Part shown: positions 36,946 through 50,000 of the stretch, one piece after another
Layout: each line of letters opens with the position of its first letter
Position numbering within the stretch: the first letter of the stretch is position 1
Source: Hanleya hanleyi
Taxonomy: Eukaryota > Mollusca > Polyplacophora > Lepidopleurida > Hanleyidae
Assembly: GCA_036873755.1 (NCBI GenBank)
Contig: JAVTVY010006840.1
Coordinates: forward strand, 62,001-126,000
DNA: 64,000 nucleotides
Direction of reading: 5' to 3'
The notes under the pieces: model-generated
Databases searched by the model: none
Seen by the model: the letters and a program-made list of their open reading frames with translations, nothing else
Told to the model about the DNA's origin: nothing
Translations under genes and position numbers: made by a program

Positions 36946-37794
36946 TCTGGCTGCACACAACGGTATTGAACAGCTTACGTTTCTAACTGTATACTGGATG
37001 GAACACTGTGGAATCAGTTCGGATGGACATTAATAGAACCTGTCCAGTAAATTTCCAAACAGAATAGATAAGGGAGCAAAGATCGTCGCGCCGTCTTTGC
37101 ACCTTTCCTAAGCCAGGCATCATAAACATCCAAACGTTTTTTTCTGAATTCGACAGTTGGACAAACTGAGTGTCTGGCGTCCATACAGAAATAGCATGTC
37201 AGTGAACGAAAAAAATATTAATCATCCGTTCTAAGAGCAATTGGACGGTATGACGATGACAAGATGATCGTAAAGGTTGAAATTCATGAATTTGGGCACT
37301 CTTAATCAAAACAACTGGATACAGGGTTATAGTGTAGTGTAGACGTGGTAATGAAGGAAAGCGACGCAGACGTCTTGGCGAATAAAAAAAAGCGGGATAG
37401 ACGTCGAAATAATCAATTCTGATGAATATGACTTGATTGCATAAAATATCTCTCATACTTTTTTTTGCTTTCTTGAGCGGATCTGATATCGAGAATTGGG
37501 CTATATCGACCACGAGCCGGCGTTGGCAAGAAGAGCACAACTGCTGTCAATTTCTCAAACATTAGCGGCCTACCAGCTTCATTTGGGCACCCCTACATCC
37601 TCCACACAGATGGATTGATGATCGACCGTCTCCGTTAATGCAGAGAGATGTATCAGTTTTGATAAACCCGGTACATTTAATATTTGTTATAACACTTTCA
37701 GAACATTCTCCGACCTTGGGGAATGAAAAATGTAAATGACCTTCGTAACATTTAAGAAGTGTTGTCCAAGTAGAGCATCACATGACTGGCACAA
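36945..37794. other. No supported gene
   Basis: A minus-strand frame of 113 codons (37199-37540) has no motif and no second copy. Confidence 0.4.
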
Positions 37795-38120
37795 TGAGAG
37801 AGAGAGAGAATTAAGGTTTAACTTCGCGTTCAGCAATATTTCAGCTATATAACGACGATCAAACAAAATTCTAAGTACTCAAGTTAATAAACATAGTAAT
37901 CAAACATTTTAAAGCATACACACATTAAAACTTATGCAACAAACCGATTTCTCTCAAATAACCTAAGATAGTCTTCTGTCGCCCGACTAAAAAGATTTTC
38001 TAAAGCAGCTGCTCGATAAAAAGAATCTCTTACAATCTTAAAATCTATACAGTCGATAAGAATAGGTTTCACCGTCAGATCTTCGCGGCATGGAATACTC
38101 CGTGGGACTGGCTCTTTTTT
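37795..38120 (-). mobile_element. LINE 3' end, 5'-truncated
   Basis: The minus strand encodes PCREDLTVKPILIDCIDF and the rest of the LINE C-terminus to a stop, followed by the shared 3' UTR and an (AG)n tail on the plus strand at 37797-37810. It is closely related to the copy at 61.9 kb. It ends where the 172 bp satellite begins. Confidence 0.85.
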
Positions 38121-38149
38121 GTCCCCCGCCGCAACGCGGCCGGGGACTT

Positions 38150-39700
38150 TAAAATGGTTCTTGCTTCTTTGTGTCCGTGGATGTCTGTGTGTCCGTCCAT
38201 GTCTGTTCGAAGCGATAACTTCCTAACGCTTTGTTGGATTCTTCCGAAATTCGGAATATGCATTCCTTGCGGCAAGACGCCAGTCCGTATTGCATTTCAG
38301 CAACATCTGCCTGAAGGTGGCGCCACTAGTTCTTGCTTCTTTGCGTCCGTGGATGTCCGTGTGTCCGTCCATGTCTGTTCGAAGCGATAACTTCCTAACG
38401 CTTTGTTGGATTCTTCCGAAATTCGGAATATGCATTCCTTGCGGCAAGACGCCAGTCCGTATTGCATTTCAGCAACATCTGCCTGAAGGTGGCGCCACTA
38501 GTTCTTGCTTCTTTGCGTCCGTGGATGTCCGTGTGTCCGTCCATGTCTGTTCGAAGCGATAACTTCCTAACGCTTTGTTGGATTCTTCCGAAATTCAGAA
38601 TATGCATTCCTTGCGGCAAGACACCAGTCCGTATTGCATTTCAGCAACATCTGCCTGAAGGTGGCGCCACTAGTTCTTGCTTCTTTGCGTATGTGGATGT
38701 CCGTGTACGTCCGTGCATGTCTGTTCGAAGCGATAACTTTCTAACGCTTTGTTGGATTCTTCCGAAATTCGGCATACGCATTCCTTGCGACAAGACACCA
38801 GTCCGTATTGCATTTCAGCAACATCTGCTTGAAGGTGGCGCCACTAGTTCTTGCTTCTTCGTATCCGTGAATGTCCGTGTACGTCTGTTCGAAGTGATAA
38901 CTTCCTAATGCTTTGTTGGATTCTTCCGAAATTCGGAATATGTTTACCTTGCGACAAGATGCCAGTCTGTATTACATCTCAGCAACATCTGCCTGAAGGT
39001 GGCGCCACTGGTTCTTACTTCTTTGTGTCCGTGGATGTTCGTGTACGTCCGTGCATGTCTGTTCGAAGCGATAACTTTCTAACGCTTTGTTGGATTCTTC
39101 CGAAATTCAGCATTCACATTCCTTGCGACAAGAGGCCAGTCCGTATTGCATTTCAGCAACATCTGCCTGAAGGTGGCGCCACTAGTTCTTGCTTCTTTGC
39201 ATCCGTGGATGTCCGTGTACATGTACGTCTGTTCGAAGCGATAACTTGCTAAAGTTTTGTTGGATTCTTCCAAAATTATAATACGCATTCCTTGTGACAA
39301 GACGCCAGTCCGTATTACATTTCAGCAACATCTGCCTGAAGGTAGCGCCACTGGTTCTTGCTTCTTTGAGTCCGTGGATGTTCGTGTACGTCCGTGCATG
39401 TCTGTTCGAAGCGATACCTTCCTAACGCTCTGTTGGATTCTTCCGAAATTCAGCATTCGCATTCCTTGCGACAAGAGGCCAGTCCGTATTGCATTTCAGC
39501 AACATCGGCCTGAAGGTGGCGCCACTGGGTCAAAATAGATTTTTTTTCCGTGTACATCTGTTCGAAGCGATAACTTCCTAATGCTGTGTTGGGTTATTCC
39601 GAAATTCGGAATACGCATTCCTTGCAACAGGACGCCAGTCCGTATTGCATTTCAGCAACATCTGCCTGAAGGTGGCACCACTGAGTTTCTCTTCTTCTTG
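38150..39700 (+). repeat. 172 bp satellite, about nine units
   Basis: Units carry 'ttcgaagcgataac', 'gttggattcttccgaaattc', 'cattccttgcg' and 'ggtggcgccact'. The first three are nearly identical at exactly 172 bp; later units diverge and vary in length. Long frames on both strands only reflect lack of stops in the monomer. The same monomer occurs in the opposite orientation at 55560-56075. Confidence 0.95.
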
Positions 39701-39714
39701 TCCGTTCCAGTCAA

Positions 39715-39995
39715 AATGGGCCTTCAATTTTGCTATATGAAATCATTCTATTCCACATCATATGATTTACCCTAAAGCTTTTGCATGAACCATATTTTAT
39801 TTCAGAAGTATAATGTGAAATAACTGGCGGAAATCCCCGCAGTACTGAATCCCTGATTTTTGAATTTCGTGTCATCTTAAACGAAGGACAACATTCCCTT
39901 CAATTTTGCTAACAAATAATTGTATTGCACATCATAGGATTTACCCTGAAGCTTCTGCACGAATCATTTGTCTACACACGTATATTACTATATTA
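39715..39995 (+). repeat. Direct repeat of about 75 bp, offset 177
   Basis: 'cttcaattttgct', 'ccacatcatatgatttaccc' and 'aagcttttgcatgaa' at 39719-39790 recur with changes at 39897-39967. Confidence 0.8.
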
Positions 39996-40239
39996 ATTAC
40001 AACTGTGTTCCTAATGTTTGGGTGCACACTGTGCATATGATCAATTTCCTGAATTGAACTGAATTCAACCTTGCTGGTCTTCAGACTGACAGATGATGGC
40101 ATGCAGTTGTCAGTGCAGTTGTTCATGTACAGGGAGCTTTCTATGAATGAGTTGCAACCCCAAAGGCTTAAAATTTATCAGGCACAGACCCATGTTTTTA
40201 CCCCTCGGCCATTTTTGGCCATGGGGTATTGTCATCATC

Positions 40240-41110
40240 TTGTACGTCCGTCTGTCCGTACGTCCGTTCGTGAGCGAGATAGCCGAAAAACTGTTTCGCT
40301 GATGAATTCCAAATTTGGTATGCTTATTTGCCTAGTCAAGGACCAGAAGCCTATAGAATTGGGACCTGATTGGGTGGGAACCTTAGCAGCCATCTTTAAT
40401 TTCATGCAAAATGGATAATGATCCATATCTCGGAAACCATTCAACTGTTCAATACGAAATTTGATATACATCATCGATACATCAAGCAACTTTCAACGAA
40501 TTACCAAACAGGCTTTTCTGATTAGCTGGGAACCCTGGATGCCATCTTTAATTCATACGAAACCGATAATGATAGCATACATATCTCGGTTACCATTCAA
40601 TTGTTTTATATGAAGGTAGGTATATATCATCAATACATCCAGATACTTTGAATTGGGACCTGATTGACTGAAAACCTTTGGTGGCCATCTTTAATTTAGG
40701 CAAAATCATTAATGATCTATCTCTGATTCCGTTGGAGTGCTCAGTGGAAAATTTGGTATACATCATTGATGCGTCAAGAGACTTACGATGAATGGCAGAT
40801 CTGGTTTCTCTGATTGGGCGGAAATCTTGGCGGCCATCTTTAATTTATTCAGAATCTTTAATGATGTTTATCTCTGATACCATTCAAATGTTCTATACGA
40901 AACTTGATTTACAGCATCGATGTATGAAGAGACTTGCATTAATGAATAACCACATTAGTTCCTCTGAGTGATGGGAAGGATGGGCAACCATCTTTAATTT
41001 ATGTAAAATCATTAATGATCTCTATCTCTGAAACTGTTCAAATGCTCAATGTAAAATTTGATATACATTATCGATGCATCATCTCGGTTACTTCTACACG
41101 ATGTGCCTAG
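40240..41110 (+). repeat. Diverged tandem repeat of about 150 bp
   Basis: 'gccatctttaattt' recurs at about 40390, 40550, 40687, 40832 and 40990, each with 'atctcgg/atctctg', 'ttcaa-tgttc' and 'gatacatcatcgat' nearby. Layout resembles the 434 bp unit of the element at 991 (cggccat boxes). Confidence 0.75.
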
Positions 41111-41682
41111 GATACAGTACTATACTATACCCATTTTTTTGTAATTCAACATCGCAGAAAACCACCATCGATTGCGTTTTCAATGGTAAAAGGGTTAGGA
41201 AAGAACTAAAAATACACTTCAATGCAGAGTGATTTTGATTGACGCCAGAAATCGCTCAAAACGCTTCTTCGGCGATCTAGACCCCAGGAGCATCTGGGGC
41301 CTGGGCGGCCCCTGGATCCTCACCTAAAGTGCAATGATAGTGGCCGTACCACTTTGAATTTGCTTCCGACGCCCCTGTATTAACAGACAGTGTCAACGTA
41401 CTGTTCCAGCTGTCTCCCGTTCAGTGATTGGTCATTCGACCCCGCCATTTTAAACTAATACGAGCATTTTCATTGGATCACTATTAGATAAGACCCACCC
41501 CAATCTTCATACACAACCACGTGACTGTCTCAGTTGACTGATGACATAGCGCGGCCTCGTTTTTGATTTCAAAATCTGCCGTCTAACTGGGAAAATGTTG
41601 TTGCTGCTGCATCAGCCGATCATTAGCCCGGCCCCTGTAGAGGATACTATAGGCTAATACATGTAGGCTACCATGCCATGAG

Positions 41683-42055
41683 ATGATGCTTGGGTTTGCA
41701 TTTCGCTCACTTGCACCTACAGGTGGCGACAACTGGTGGCAATTTAAAATTTGGTTTCCGGGCAGTAGGTTGAGGATGCCTTCAGCTTCTCGTCAAATTT
41801 GGTTTGCAGATAATGCCTTGAGATGTCACTTGGGGATGCTTCTCGGTGCTTCACTGCATGGAAACTATATCACAGAAGCAATCAACTTTCAGTCAATCGT
41901 TCGGCGTTGATCTTAAAACTTGGCAAGGCAGAAAGACCCTTCCACATCCATTGCCTATGAAGCAGCAGTTGCCTCCCTCATGTATATCCCCTAAGACCAA
42001 CAATGCTAAAAAATATTGCTGCCATTTCGGCGGGGGACCTAGCATCCTCTGGCTG
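41683..42055 (+). repeat. Satellite-terminus repeat (plus)
   Basis: 'gaccttcca..cctatgaag', 'catttcggcgggggacctag' and 'catcct' match 54110-54300 on the minus strand. Its upstream part ('aatttggtttccgggca') resembles the monomers of the 54.4-56.1 kb array. Confidence 0.75.
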
Positions 42056-42265
42056 CTTGTTTTAGTAAATGTTCGTGAGTTAATCGTGTATGGCCGATTC
42101 TACATCGCCTGATCATGGCTTGATCGAAACGTTTCTGGCTGTTCAGATGAGTATAGTCTACAGTTCTTTTGAACTAATGAAGTTTGTTATTATTCACAGC
42201 ATCCAATAAAGATTGAAACAGATTTCTCACATAAGTACAGATAGAGGGTCTGAAATCGCTATATA
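42050..42265 (-). mobile_element. LINE internal fragment
   Basis: The minus strand matches 61610-61800 of the LINE at 61.5 kb: the bases for 'tttcagaccctctatctg' and 'cgtttcgatcaagccatgatc' are shared. It encodes MIRRCRIGHTRLTHEHLLK, the linker between RNase H and the C-terminal knuckle, in better condition than the 61.5 kb copy. Its 3' side breaks off where a different repeat (41683-42055) begins. Confidence 0.7.
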
Positions 42266-42897
42266 CATCATTCTAACAGGATCAACTTCATTATCTAGAG
42301 CTGGCTTAGCCATTTTAGCACGATGGACAATTGTGTGAAGCAATCCATGTAATATTCATTGATAACGAAAGTTTTTCGAGCTTCTTTTCAAAATGGAGAT
42401 TATCACATCCCAGGTCAGTCCAACGAATGTAGCTGACGAAGCAGGTGTCAAATGTTCTAGCTTCTGTGAGTTTTAGTACACATAATCCTGAGCATGGGAT
42501 GGTTCGCTCTCATAGTCCGTTTAGTCTCGGAAATCCCGAGCCAATATCGAGGATCTAATATAGCGTTAAAAATCACTATATAATCGAGAAATGTGATACG
42601 TCGGAAATCGCCAAATCACCTACTCGGATACTCAACTTTCAGAGCATGTCTGATTTAGGTCGTATAGTAAAGATTTTACTATTGAAAATTAAAACTTCAC
42701 CAGCAATATAGTTCCAGTGAGGTAACCACGGCGTGCAGCCAATATGGCGTTTATTCCTTTTACGAGTGATATTCCTCCTGAAAAATTTCGAAAATTTAAG
42801 ATTGGATCAACACAGAGGCTCAATTCCTAAGTTTCAACAGTGATACATGATCCGAAAAAATTGACGAAGGGGGGTGTTGTCGCACTTTGGAACATAT

Positions 42898-43056
42898 ATT
42901 CCTACGAAGTAGGCTACAGATCGCAAATTGTCCGGTAATGAGTGAGTGCATCCGAATCCTTTCGTCGGCAAAATAAGGAGAACCGTTGACATTAGAACCT
43001 TGATTTTTGGCATGAACGTGCATTAGGGCATTGTTACCAGCAAGTTCTGATCTGAA
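42898..43056 (+). repeat. 160 bp cassette, copy 1
   Basis: Begins 'tcctacgaagtaggctacag' and ends 'ttgttaccagcaagttctga'. Two further near-identical copies at 43938 and 44257, and a partial one at 43540-43600. Confidence 0.95.
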
Positions 43057-43937
43057 ATAATTCTGATTTAAATTAGATTGATAATTAACACTTCAATATA
43101 TTGTTATAGATATCTGTGAACTGTAGCCTTTAACGTGTATCCTATTTCACATTGGCCACATCAGCTTCAAATTCAGGTTAAATTACCCACAGCTAAAAAT
43201 ACCCTGTCCCACTGTATGTCTTTGTACCGGTTATGCTCAGGAGAATGACATAGAATCATTATTATCTTGTGCAGAGAAGGTGTTGGTCTTGAGTTGAATT
43301 ACCGTAAACTACATAAATGCTACCTTCTACTATAGTACTATATATAAAAATTTGTTGTATTGTTGGGAAAATAATGCGATTCAAAAAGTTGTTTTGATCC
43401 TGGACAAGGGCACTGAAAACCATTAAAGATATGTAAATGTATTTTCACACGTAAAGCTTGAAATCTACTGAACCTATATTATTCAATCTGTTTCCTTTAA
43501 TTAAAAAATTGTAAAATTAAATCGGCGATCGTTATTTATTTTGGAATGAAGGCGCATTAGGAGACTGTTACCAACAAGTTCTGAGCTGACCTACTTTTGA
43601 TGAAAATTTCTGGTGATTTTTGATGAAAATCACTGGCGATTCTGACTTGGGCGGTGCCCATCTTAAATATAGGCAGGATTTCAACTGGGGGTGGGGATTT
43701 CCAAGAGTTCAGTTCGCGTTCGAGTCCTAATGCCTACTGTACTTCGTAGGTCCTGTGACGTTAGTCACACTGCTCATGTATTGTATGCTGCATTAAATAA
43801 GGAGAAAGGAAAAATTAATCTGAACGACTGTAGGGATTCTGACATTATCGTCCAGGTCCTTTTGTACTGATGTAGATAAGACGCCTGAGATAAAACTAGA
43901 CAAAATTTTATCTCCATTCCTACTCAGCATTATCAGA

Positions 43938-44104
43938 TATTCCTACGAAGTAGGCTACAGATCGCAAATTGTCCGGTAATGAATGAGTGAGTCAGTCCAT
44001 CCGAATCCTTTCGTCGGCAAAATAAGGAGAACCGTTGACATTAGAACCTTGATTTTTGGCATGAACCTGCATTAGGGCATTGTTACCAGCAAGTTCTGAG
44101 TTGA
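43938..44104 (+). repeat. 160 bp cassette, copy 2
   Basis: Differs from copy 1 by a few bases and an insertion in the 'gagtgagtcagtccatccg' region. Followed by 'gcgagtacactgtcatgccc', also seen after copy 3. Confidence 0.95.
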
Positions 44105-44256
44105 CCGAATTCTGATTAAAATTTGATTTATAATTATTTTTTTTATTATTTATTGATGGCTCAGCGAGTACACTGTCATGCCCCTCGGGAACCCTTGGCT
44201 GTATGTTTCACTGTATATATAACACAGTGGTGGGATATGCCATCCGTAATTGTTTT

Positions 44257-44413
44257 TTCCTACGAAGTAGGCTACAGATCGCAGATTGTCCGGTAATGAG
44301 TCAATCAGTCCATCCGAATCCTTTCGTCGGCAAAATAAGGAGAACCGTTGACATTAGAACCTTGATTTTTGGCATGAAAGTGCATTAGGGCATTGTTACC
44401 AGCAAGTTCTGAG
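44257..44413 (+). repeat. 160 bp cassette, copy 3
   Basis: Near-identical to copies 1 and 2. Copies 2 and 3, with their downstream 'actgtcatgccc' flank, are a tandem pair at about 320 bp. Confidence 0.95.
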
Positions 44414-44942
44414 CTGATCGAATTGTGATGAAAATTTGATCTATAATTAATTTTTTATTATTTATTGATGACTCGAGTGCACTGTCATGCCCATCAGGAA
44501 CCCTTGGCTGTATTCTTCACTGTGACTTTTAAGCGCCTGGGACTAACTTCGGCCGCCCAGCACTAAAGCAAAAAAAAAATGATGCGCCCAGCTCTCGAAA
44601 ATATCAGTAACTTTAATGGTACTTGCCAAAATATGTCGGCATTATACGTTTCCAGGTAGCTCCGCCATGTTTTCCCTAATAGTCCACGCCACGCTCCCCG
44701 AACATCTGCCGTAAATTGTTGAAAATATTCGGGAACCGTCGTGATCATGCTGGTCGCTGTTAGCCGGTGGTATTGCGGAAGGCTACCGAAATCCCAGAAT
44801 CTCACATCAGGCGAGCTGTATATGCCACGATGCATGAAGGAAGCAAATCATTTGATCGGAGAATGGAGGTTGTTATTTCGTCTGCTGCGAAGTTTTACCG
44901 AGCCACGAATATCACTTGACATGTATTTTATAAATCAATGTC

Positions 44943-45003
44943 ATGAAGCGCCAAGCAACTTTGAAAAACTTCTTCTCACAGAAGCGTCAGAGGTCCAATG
45001 AAG
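44943..45003 (+). CDS. Candidate first exon with a PIP-box-like peptide (transposase-derived ZMYM/hAT type?)
   Basis: A short open frame begins at the ATG at 44943, encodes 20 codons plus one base, and stops at a good donor (GAAG|GTAAATC). The peptide starts MKRQATLKNFF and continues SQKRQR. QATLKNFF fits the PCNA-interacting PIP-box pattern (Q-x-x-hydrophobic-x-x-aromatic-aromatic), and the basic tail could be a nuclear localisation signal. N-termini of this type are common on molluscan and vertebrate hAT-derived proteins of the ZMYM / 52-kDa-repressor group, where the zinc finger and dimerisation domains follow in later exons. No later exon was found. An AATAAA at 45640 lies 640 bases downstream, so the transcript may be short, or the exon may be a relic. 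The 160 bp repeat cassette ends about 530 bases upstream. Confidence 0.4.
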
Positions 45004-45009
45004 GTAAAT

Positions 45010-46765
45010 CTTTTGTTGGCTTTCGGTGGTCGTTGTTGTTGTTCTAAAACGTCAGCTTCCAAAAAATATTTTAATTATATCTATATTAAAAGCACACATG
45101 CATGTGTGCGCTCGCTCGTACGTCGTAATCAGTCTATTAGATCTACATGTACTATGAGATATCTATAATATGGCTAGTTTAACAGTACACTTGAATCCAG
45201 TATTAAACTGGAGATTCCTGAGTAATCTATTTTTAGCCTAACTTACATTGTAATGTTGACACACATTCCGATGGTATCCGTTTTCACTCATTTGCTGGTC
45301 TTGGAATTCCGTTGAGATTGAAGGCATATTATACTGCACGTTTTATATATCCAGCCTATACAACATTGCATCATTTCTTCAGTTCAGTCATTAGTTAAAA
45401 AATGTTCTACCTCAAAAAGAAATAAAAAATGACTGGATTTTATGAGAGAAATTACTAAATTTAAACACAACAATGACCCTATTATATGTTATTACTGAAA
45501 AAATCGATAATAAAATCATCGTTGTGTTTTAAATTCAGTAACCTATAACCAGTTGTTTATTTTGTTCGTGTGTGCTTTATTGTTCATTGATTATTATTAT
45601 GTACCCTCTTCAGATGAGGTACCTTGAAGTTGAATGCCAAATAAATATATCCATGGAGAATGGCTCTCTAGTGATGTCTGATTTGATTCTTGCATTCTAA
45701 CAAATCTCTGATCTTGACCTTTCTCACTTCAAATTTGTGTTTCTTATCCAGTTTCCTGTCTTATTTAGGACTACAAACATTTACTTCTCAACTGCTCTGA
45801 CAGAGCATCATTCCCTACCCTAATTTAAGAAAAGTCGCCTAATGCCGAGAGGGGGGGGGGGGCTCTCGGACTCTCCCCCCAACACTTCGTGCTGTACTGC
45901 TGGGCTGATCATTCTCCAGGGTAATAGAAACTGAGGGCGATAATAGTTGCTACGCTAATGACTCACCAGCGGTGACATCTGGAAAAGTTAATAGTTCCCA
46001 CTGTCAATTAGAGACGCTATATAAATTCTCTCATGGTAGCACACAGGGCCCCCAAGTCATCTCTCGAGTACACACTTAAATTATCTCAACCCCTATTTCG
46101 TAGGTCCAGTGACGTTAGTCACACTGCCATGTGTTGTATGGTATCTTCAATTGCCATTCTCGTATGGGAAAATTGCATGTTAAAGCCACCGAATTCGTCA
46201 TACCGGTAATACAGATATCGAAACCCGCCAAAAATAAATAAGAAATAATTCACAAATACTATTTTCTCACCTCGATTCCTTCACAGCAATTCGCAAATTG
46301 GGTTTATTACCCGGGACATCGAAATCGTCTCATTATTTCAATTGAACACCGAACTGTCACCACCAAGAGCTCACAAAGATGATCGAGCAATAGGGTTGAA
46401 CACATGCAGAACAAACAAGACTAATGGGAAATTGCTGTTACCCGCGCCGAGGAAAAATTATTTCCAAACAAGCTCACGATCTTTCTTTTGTATATTGTTT
46501 TATCTAGCTGCTTTCCTCATCGATACTAGTCTTGTTTCGAGTTCCGTGAATTCGATATTCTATTTCTTTTTGCAAAACAGAAGATATATTTGCGTCCAGT
46601 CCGGAAGTCATATCTCGACCGCAATTCTCACGCGCACGGGATCAGTTATACCTAGATAACGATCAAGGACTGAAGATTAAGTAGCAATCAGTTGGTGAGT
46701 GAACGATTCTGGTCACTCGCACACAAGTGACACTCAATCCTTGACGCATTGTAATTGAAGTTAAT
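45010..46765. other. No gene seen
   Basis: AT-rich. Includes a 12-13 base poly-G tract at about 45850 and an AATAAA at 45640. 'tgacgttagtcacactgc' at 46110 also occurs at 43757. Confidence 0.4.
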
Positions 46766-46767
46766 CC

Positions 46768-47087
46768 ATAGCAGCGGCAGGTGAATTGACTCCCTGTCTG
46801 ATCTGCGATTAGTTAATCGGGTTCGCTTTGCTCTCTCTTCAGCCCAGGGAGTATTTTAAATCGATGATAACTGGTGTTAATATGGCAAAATTTGAATCAA
46901 TTTATTTCACTATTTCAAGAAAAGATCATTATACTTACAGTTATGATAATGTTGGCTACTTCAGGTCGAATATACTCCATTTGTCATCGGTTAAATTATT
47001 ACCTAGGCTGAAGAAACAGGAAAGCGACCCGATTAACAAACCGCAAATAGGGCAGGGAGTCAGACGTCAATGCACTGCCGCTGCTAT
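46768..47087. mobile_element. 320 bp TIR element (MITE)
   Basis: Perfect inverted ends 'atagcagcggcag' / 'ctgccgctgctat'. The inverted similarity continues inwards ('gattagttaatcgggt' against 'cccgattaacaaaccgc'), giving arms of about 80 bp. No transposase. Confidence 0.75.
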
Positions 47088-47089
47088 CG

Positions 47090-50000
47090 ATGCAGATAAC
47101 ATTGTCAAAGGATTACCTTGACTTATAGTGCAAGTCCTGCATTACTGCATACCAATCAGTTGGTGAGTGAACAATACTGATCATTCACATCCAGCTAACG
47201 ATCAGTCAACCAGCTGGTGAGTGAACGGTGTCGATAGCTTACTGAATAGCACCAATCATTTCGTGAGATCGCGCACTGATCCGGTACACCCAAGTGACTA
47301 TCGATTACTAAATACCAGTACCAGACCAGTCAGCTTGTTACATTTTGCAGTTTTCAGAATAGCGCAATATGCGCAAATAATTAGATGTTGAGTTCTGTCA
47401 AATCTTTCTTCTTGTCACTAATTGGTTAGCTTGAATAAGATCTTGCATTCCGTGAATATTTTCGCTTTATTCTAACTCTGATGCAAAAACTCGTCAATTT
47501 ACATTAAATGGATTAGAGGGCTTGGCACCTAGATATCATGAAAGCTCTACAATCAAATTCCGCTTTGGACATGTTAGGATATCAGCCTCTCCATAGCGCA
47601 TGCTCCGTTCACAGGCTCACTCCACTTATGCCCCTGTCCCCAATAGAGGAAGTCGACCTTTACGACGCACATATGACGTATACGGACACACCCCCGCTGT
47701 TTGAATCCGGCCGAATAACTCCTTCAGTTTTGTACATGAGCGAACTACTTTTCATATGCTCGCCCCATATAACCGAAGGAAATAATCTCAAGATCTCTCT
47801 TCCAAACGCTAGATCAACAGAAGTATAATACAAAATTGAAAAGTAATCGCTTTTACTATCAATGATGTCACTTCGGGCGATGTGCTGCTCTAGCGGGAAT
47901 CCTGTCCGAAAATTTGACTGGTGACGATGAATGTAGGTGTGATCACTTCATTCAAAGTCTCCACGTGAACAGGTACAGTGTAACGCTCATATACCAGCTG
48001 GTCTCACTTCGTCCCACACTCATTTTGTTTCCTCGCTGATTCATACTGCGAGATATTCGACTATTTTCCACTAGGGGCGCTTTAAACATCTAATTATCTA
48101 GGACGAATGTAATCGATTTTATACACGCCATTTTGGATATTGTTTACCTCAGTGACCGAAATTAAAAGAATAACCCTAGTTCAGATTAAGGAGGTTCCAG
48201 ACAATTTGAAAATAAAATGTTATTTTTTCTTATATATCAAAAAGAGCTAGGGCAAACTTTCAATATACAAAATGAAGGATTGAATTCAGAATTATTTCTG
48301 CATAATCCAGGAATTTATATGGTCTACTATAATGGTTTAACCTACTCTTAAGATTAGATACAAATTCTATCAAAAAATATTTCTATTTTCATAGAAAAAG
48401 CTCATTTTTTCTTAGAAGATAAAATGTCATTTTCTCTAAATTGCCCCGATATTTTTCCGAAACCTTGCTGAATCGGAAAATATACTAAAGTTGGGGACTC
48501 AGCAGGCTTCTCTTCAAGACAATAGGAAGCCAAAAGAGATCAAATTATCCTGATTTCGCCTTCGTCGAGGTCGTATTGCCTCAAAATTTAGATAACAAAT
48601 TATCCAATTCAAAATTCTTTTCACAATTGTTCTTTTAAAACCTTAAATTTTGTGAAAAGTTTCATAACAAGTTTTTTACTCAAACCGTATTCAGTAATGT
48701 GTCGAATGTCCCTAAGGGAGGCGGTATTTTTTATCAAACAGCCCATGAAGTGTAATCGACAGTGGTGCCAGGCTGGGGGCCTCTTGGGGAAAGTACAAAC
48801 CCAGACTTCGAATTTATGAGTTCGTAATTTTGTCTGTAGTATCAGGTACCCAGCTATCAACCAATCAGCGTCAGTATACGGATTCCGATACGAACATAGC
48901 ATTACAACAAAAGAATTGGATAACACAGATGAAACGCATCTAGGTAGGAATGGGTGAATACCGGGCGGTTTGAATCAGCGGTGGAACAAGGACAGTAACG
49001 AAAGTAGAGAGACAAGCTGGTATATGAGCGTATAGTAGAGTGGAGAGATAGAGATATAGGAGAGATAGCGTGGCTGAGACGCAGGAACATCATAACAACG
49101 GAGAATACATCATGTTTATTTGGTTATATAGTAAAAATATCCGCTGATTGGATTATTGGAGTTCTTCATAAGAATGCAGTTATATTTACTCGTCACTACT
49201 GGCTGGTTGTCGCCCCCTGCCGCCAGTTGGTTACTTCATCATCGATTATCAGGACAGGCACATGACCATCCAGCCAGGTACGAATCTGTACCGTCATCGG
49301 TGAACGTCACCTATTCAGCTGTACGTGTTACACCTAGAATAGAATATCTGACGTCAGTTTCTGCACGGCGACGGGCGATGAATACCAACCGGCCACCACT
49401 ACCCCGCGAACGTAAAAATTACTGTCTGTCTCACGTGATTTTTTGCGATATATCATAGTCAGTTTATCTCAGAGGAGTGAAATTTCACACATCATCTGTA
49501 CATTACTCGTGCATTTTTATCATGGAATTTCAAGACAATCCAACAAAACCTGGGTCAAATTCACCAAAACGAATTTCGCCATGACAATTTTGCATATTGA
49601 ATGGTGACGTCATAGAGGCCAGACCCAATGTTACAACATTGCAAGCCCAATGGCATAGTGCTTTAAAAATAACTGCGAGGTATTTGACAGTTTATTCGAT
49701 TCTGAATAGATTTCCTTGAAATTTCAGAATTAAAATGCGCAAATCACATAGTGGTACAGTGCGGAATTTCACTGCTCTAAAAAAAAATGACTCCGATATA
49801 TTGCCGCAAATCCCGTTCCTCGAAATGCGAGAAAAACAGTACTTTTAAATGGCCTTAAGAACTAGGGTGGTATAAGACAGGTAATCAGGGAATAACGATG
49901 TCATGTTATTATCTCATGAAGCTCTAGGCATAATTTAGCGGAACGTCAAACAGAAAAATAGTGTTCAACTTGAATGTAAATATGGCATTACGGTGTTTTG

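Noticed and set aside
38290..39252. Open frames of 90-148 codons in the 172 bp satellite
   Set aside because: Explained by a stop-poor monomer; mirrored by minus-strand frames; 172 is not a multiple of three, so the translated sequence changes frame from unit to unit.
44563..44835. 90-codon minus-strand frame opposite the 44.9 kb exon, possible divergent gene
   Set aside because: Looks mildly protein-like, but has only a poor donor, no homologue in the window and no recognisable family.
49156..49458. 100-codon frame with a signal-peptide-like start and a possible donor at 49277
   Set aside because: The donor is plausible but the frame has no second support and the residues after the start are not typical of a secreted protein.
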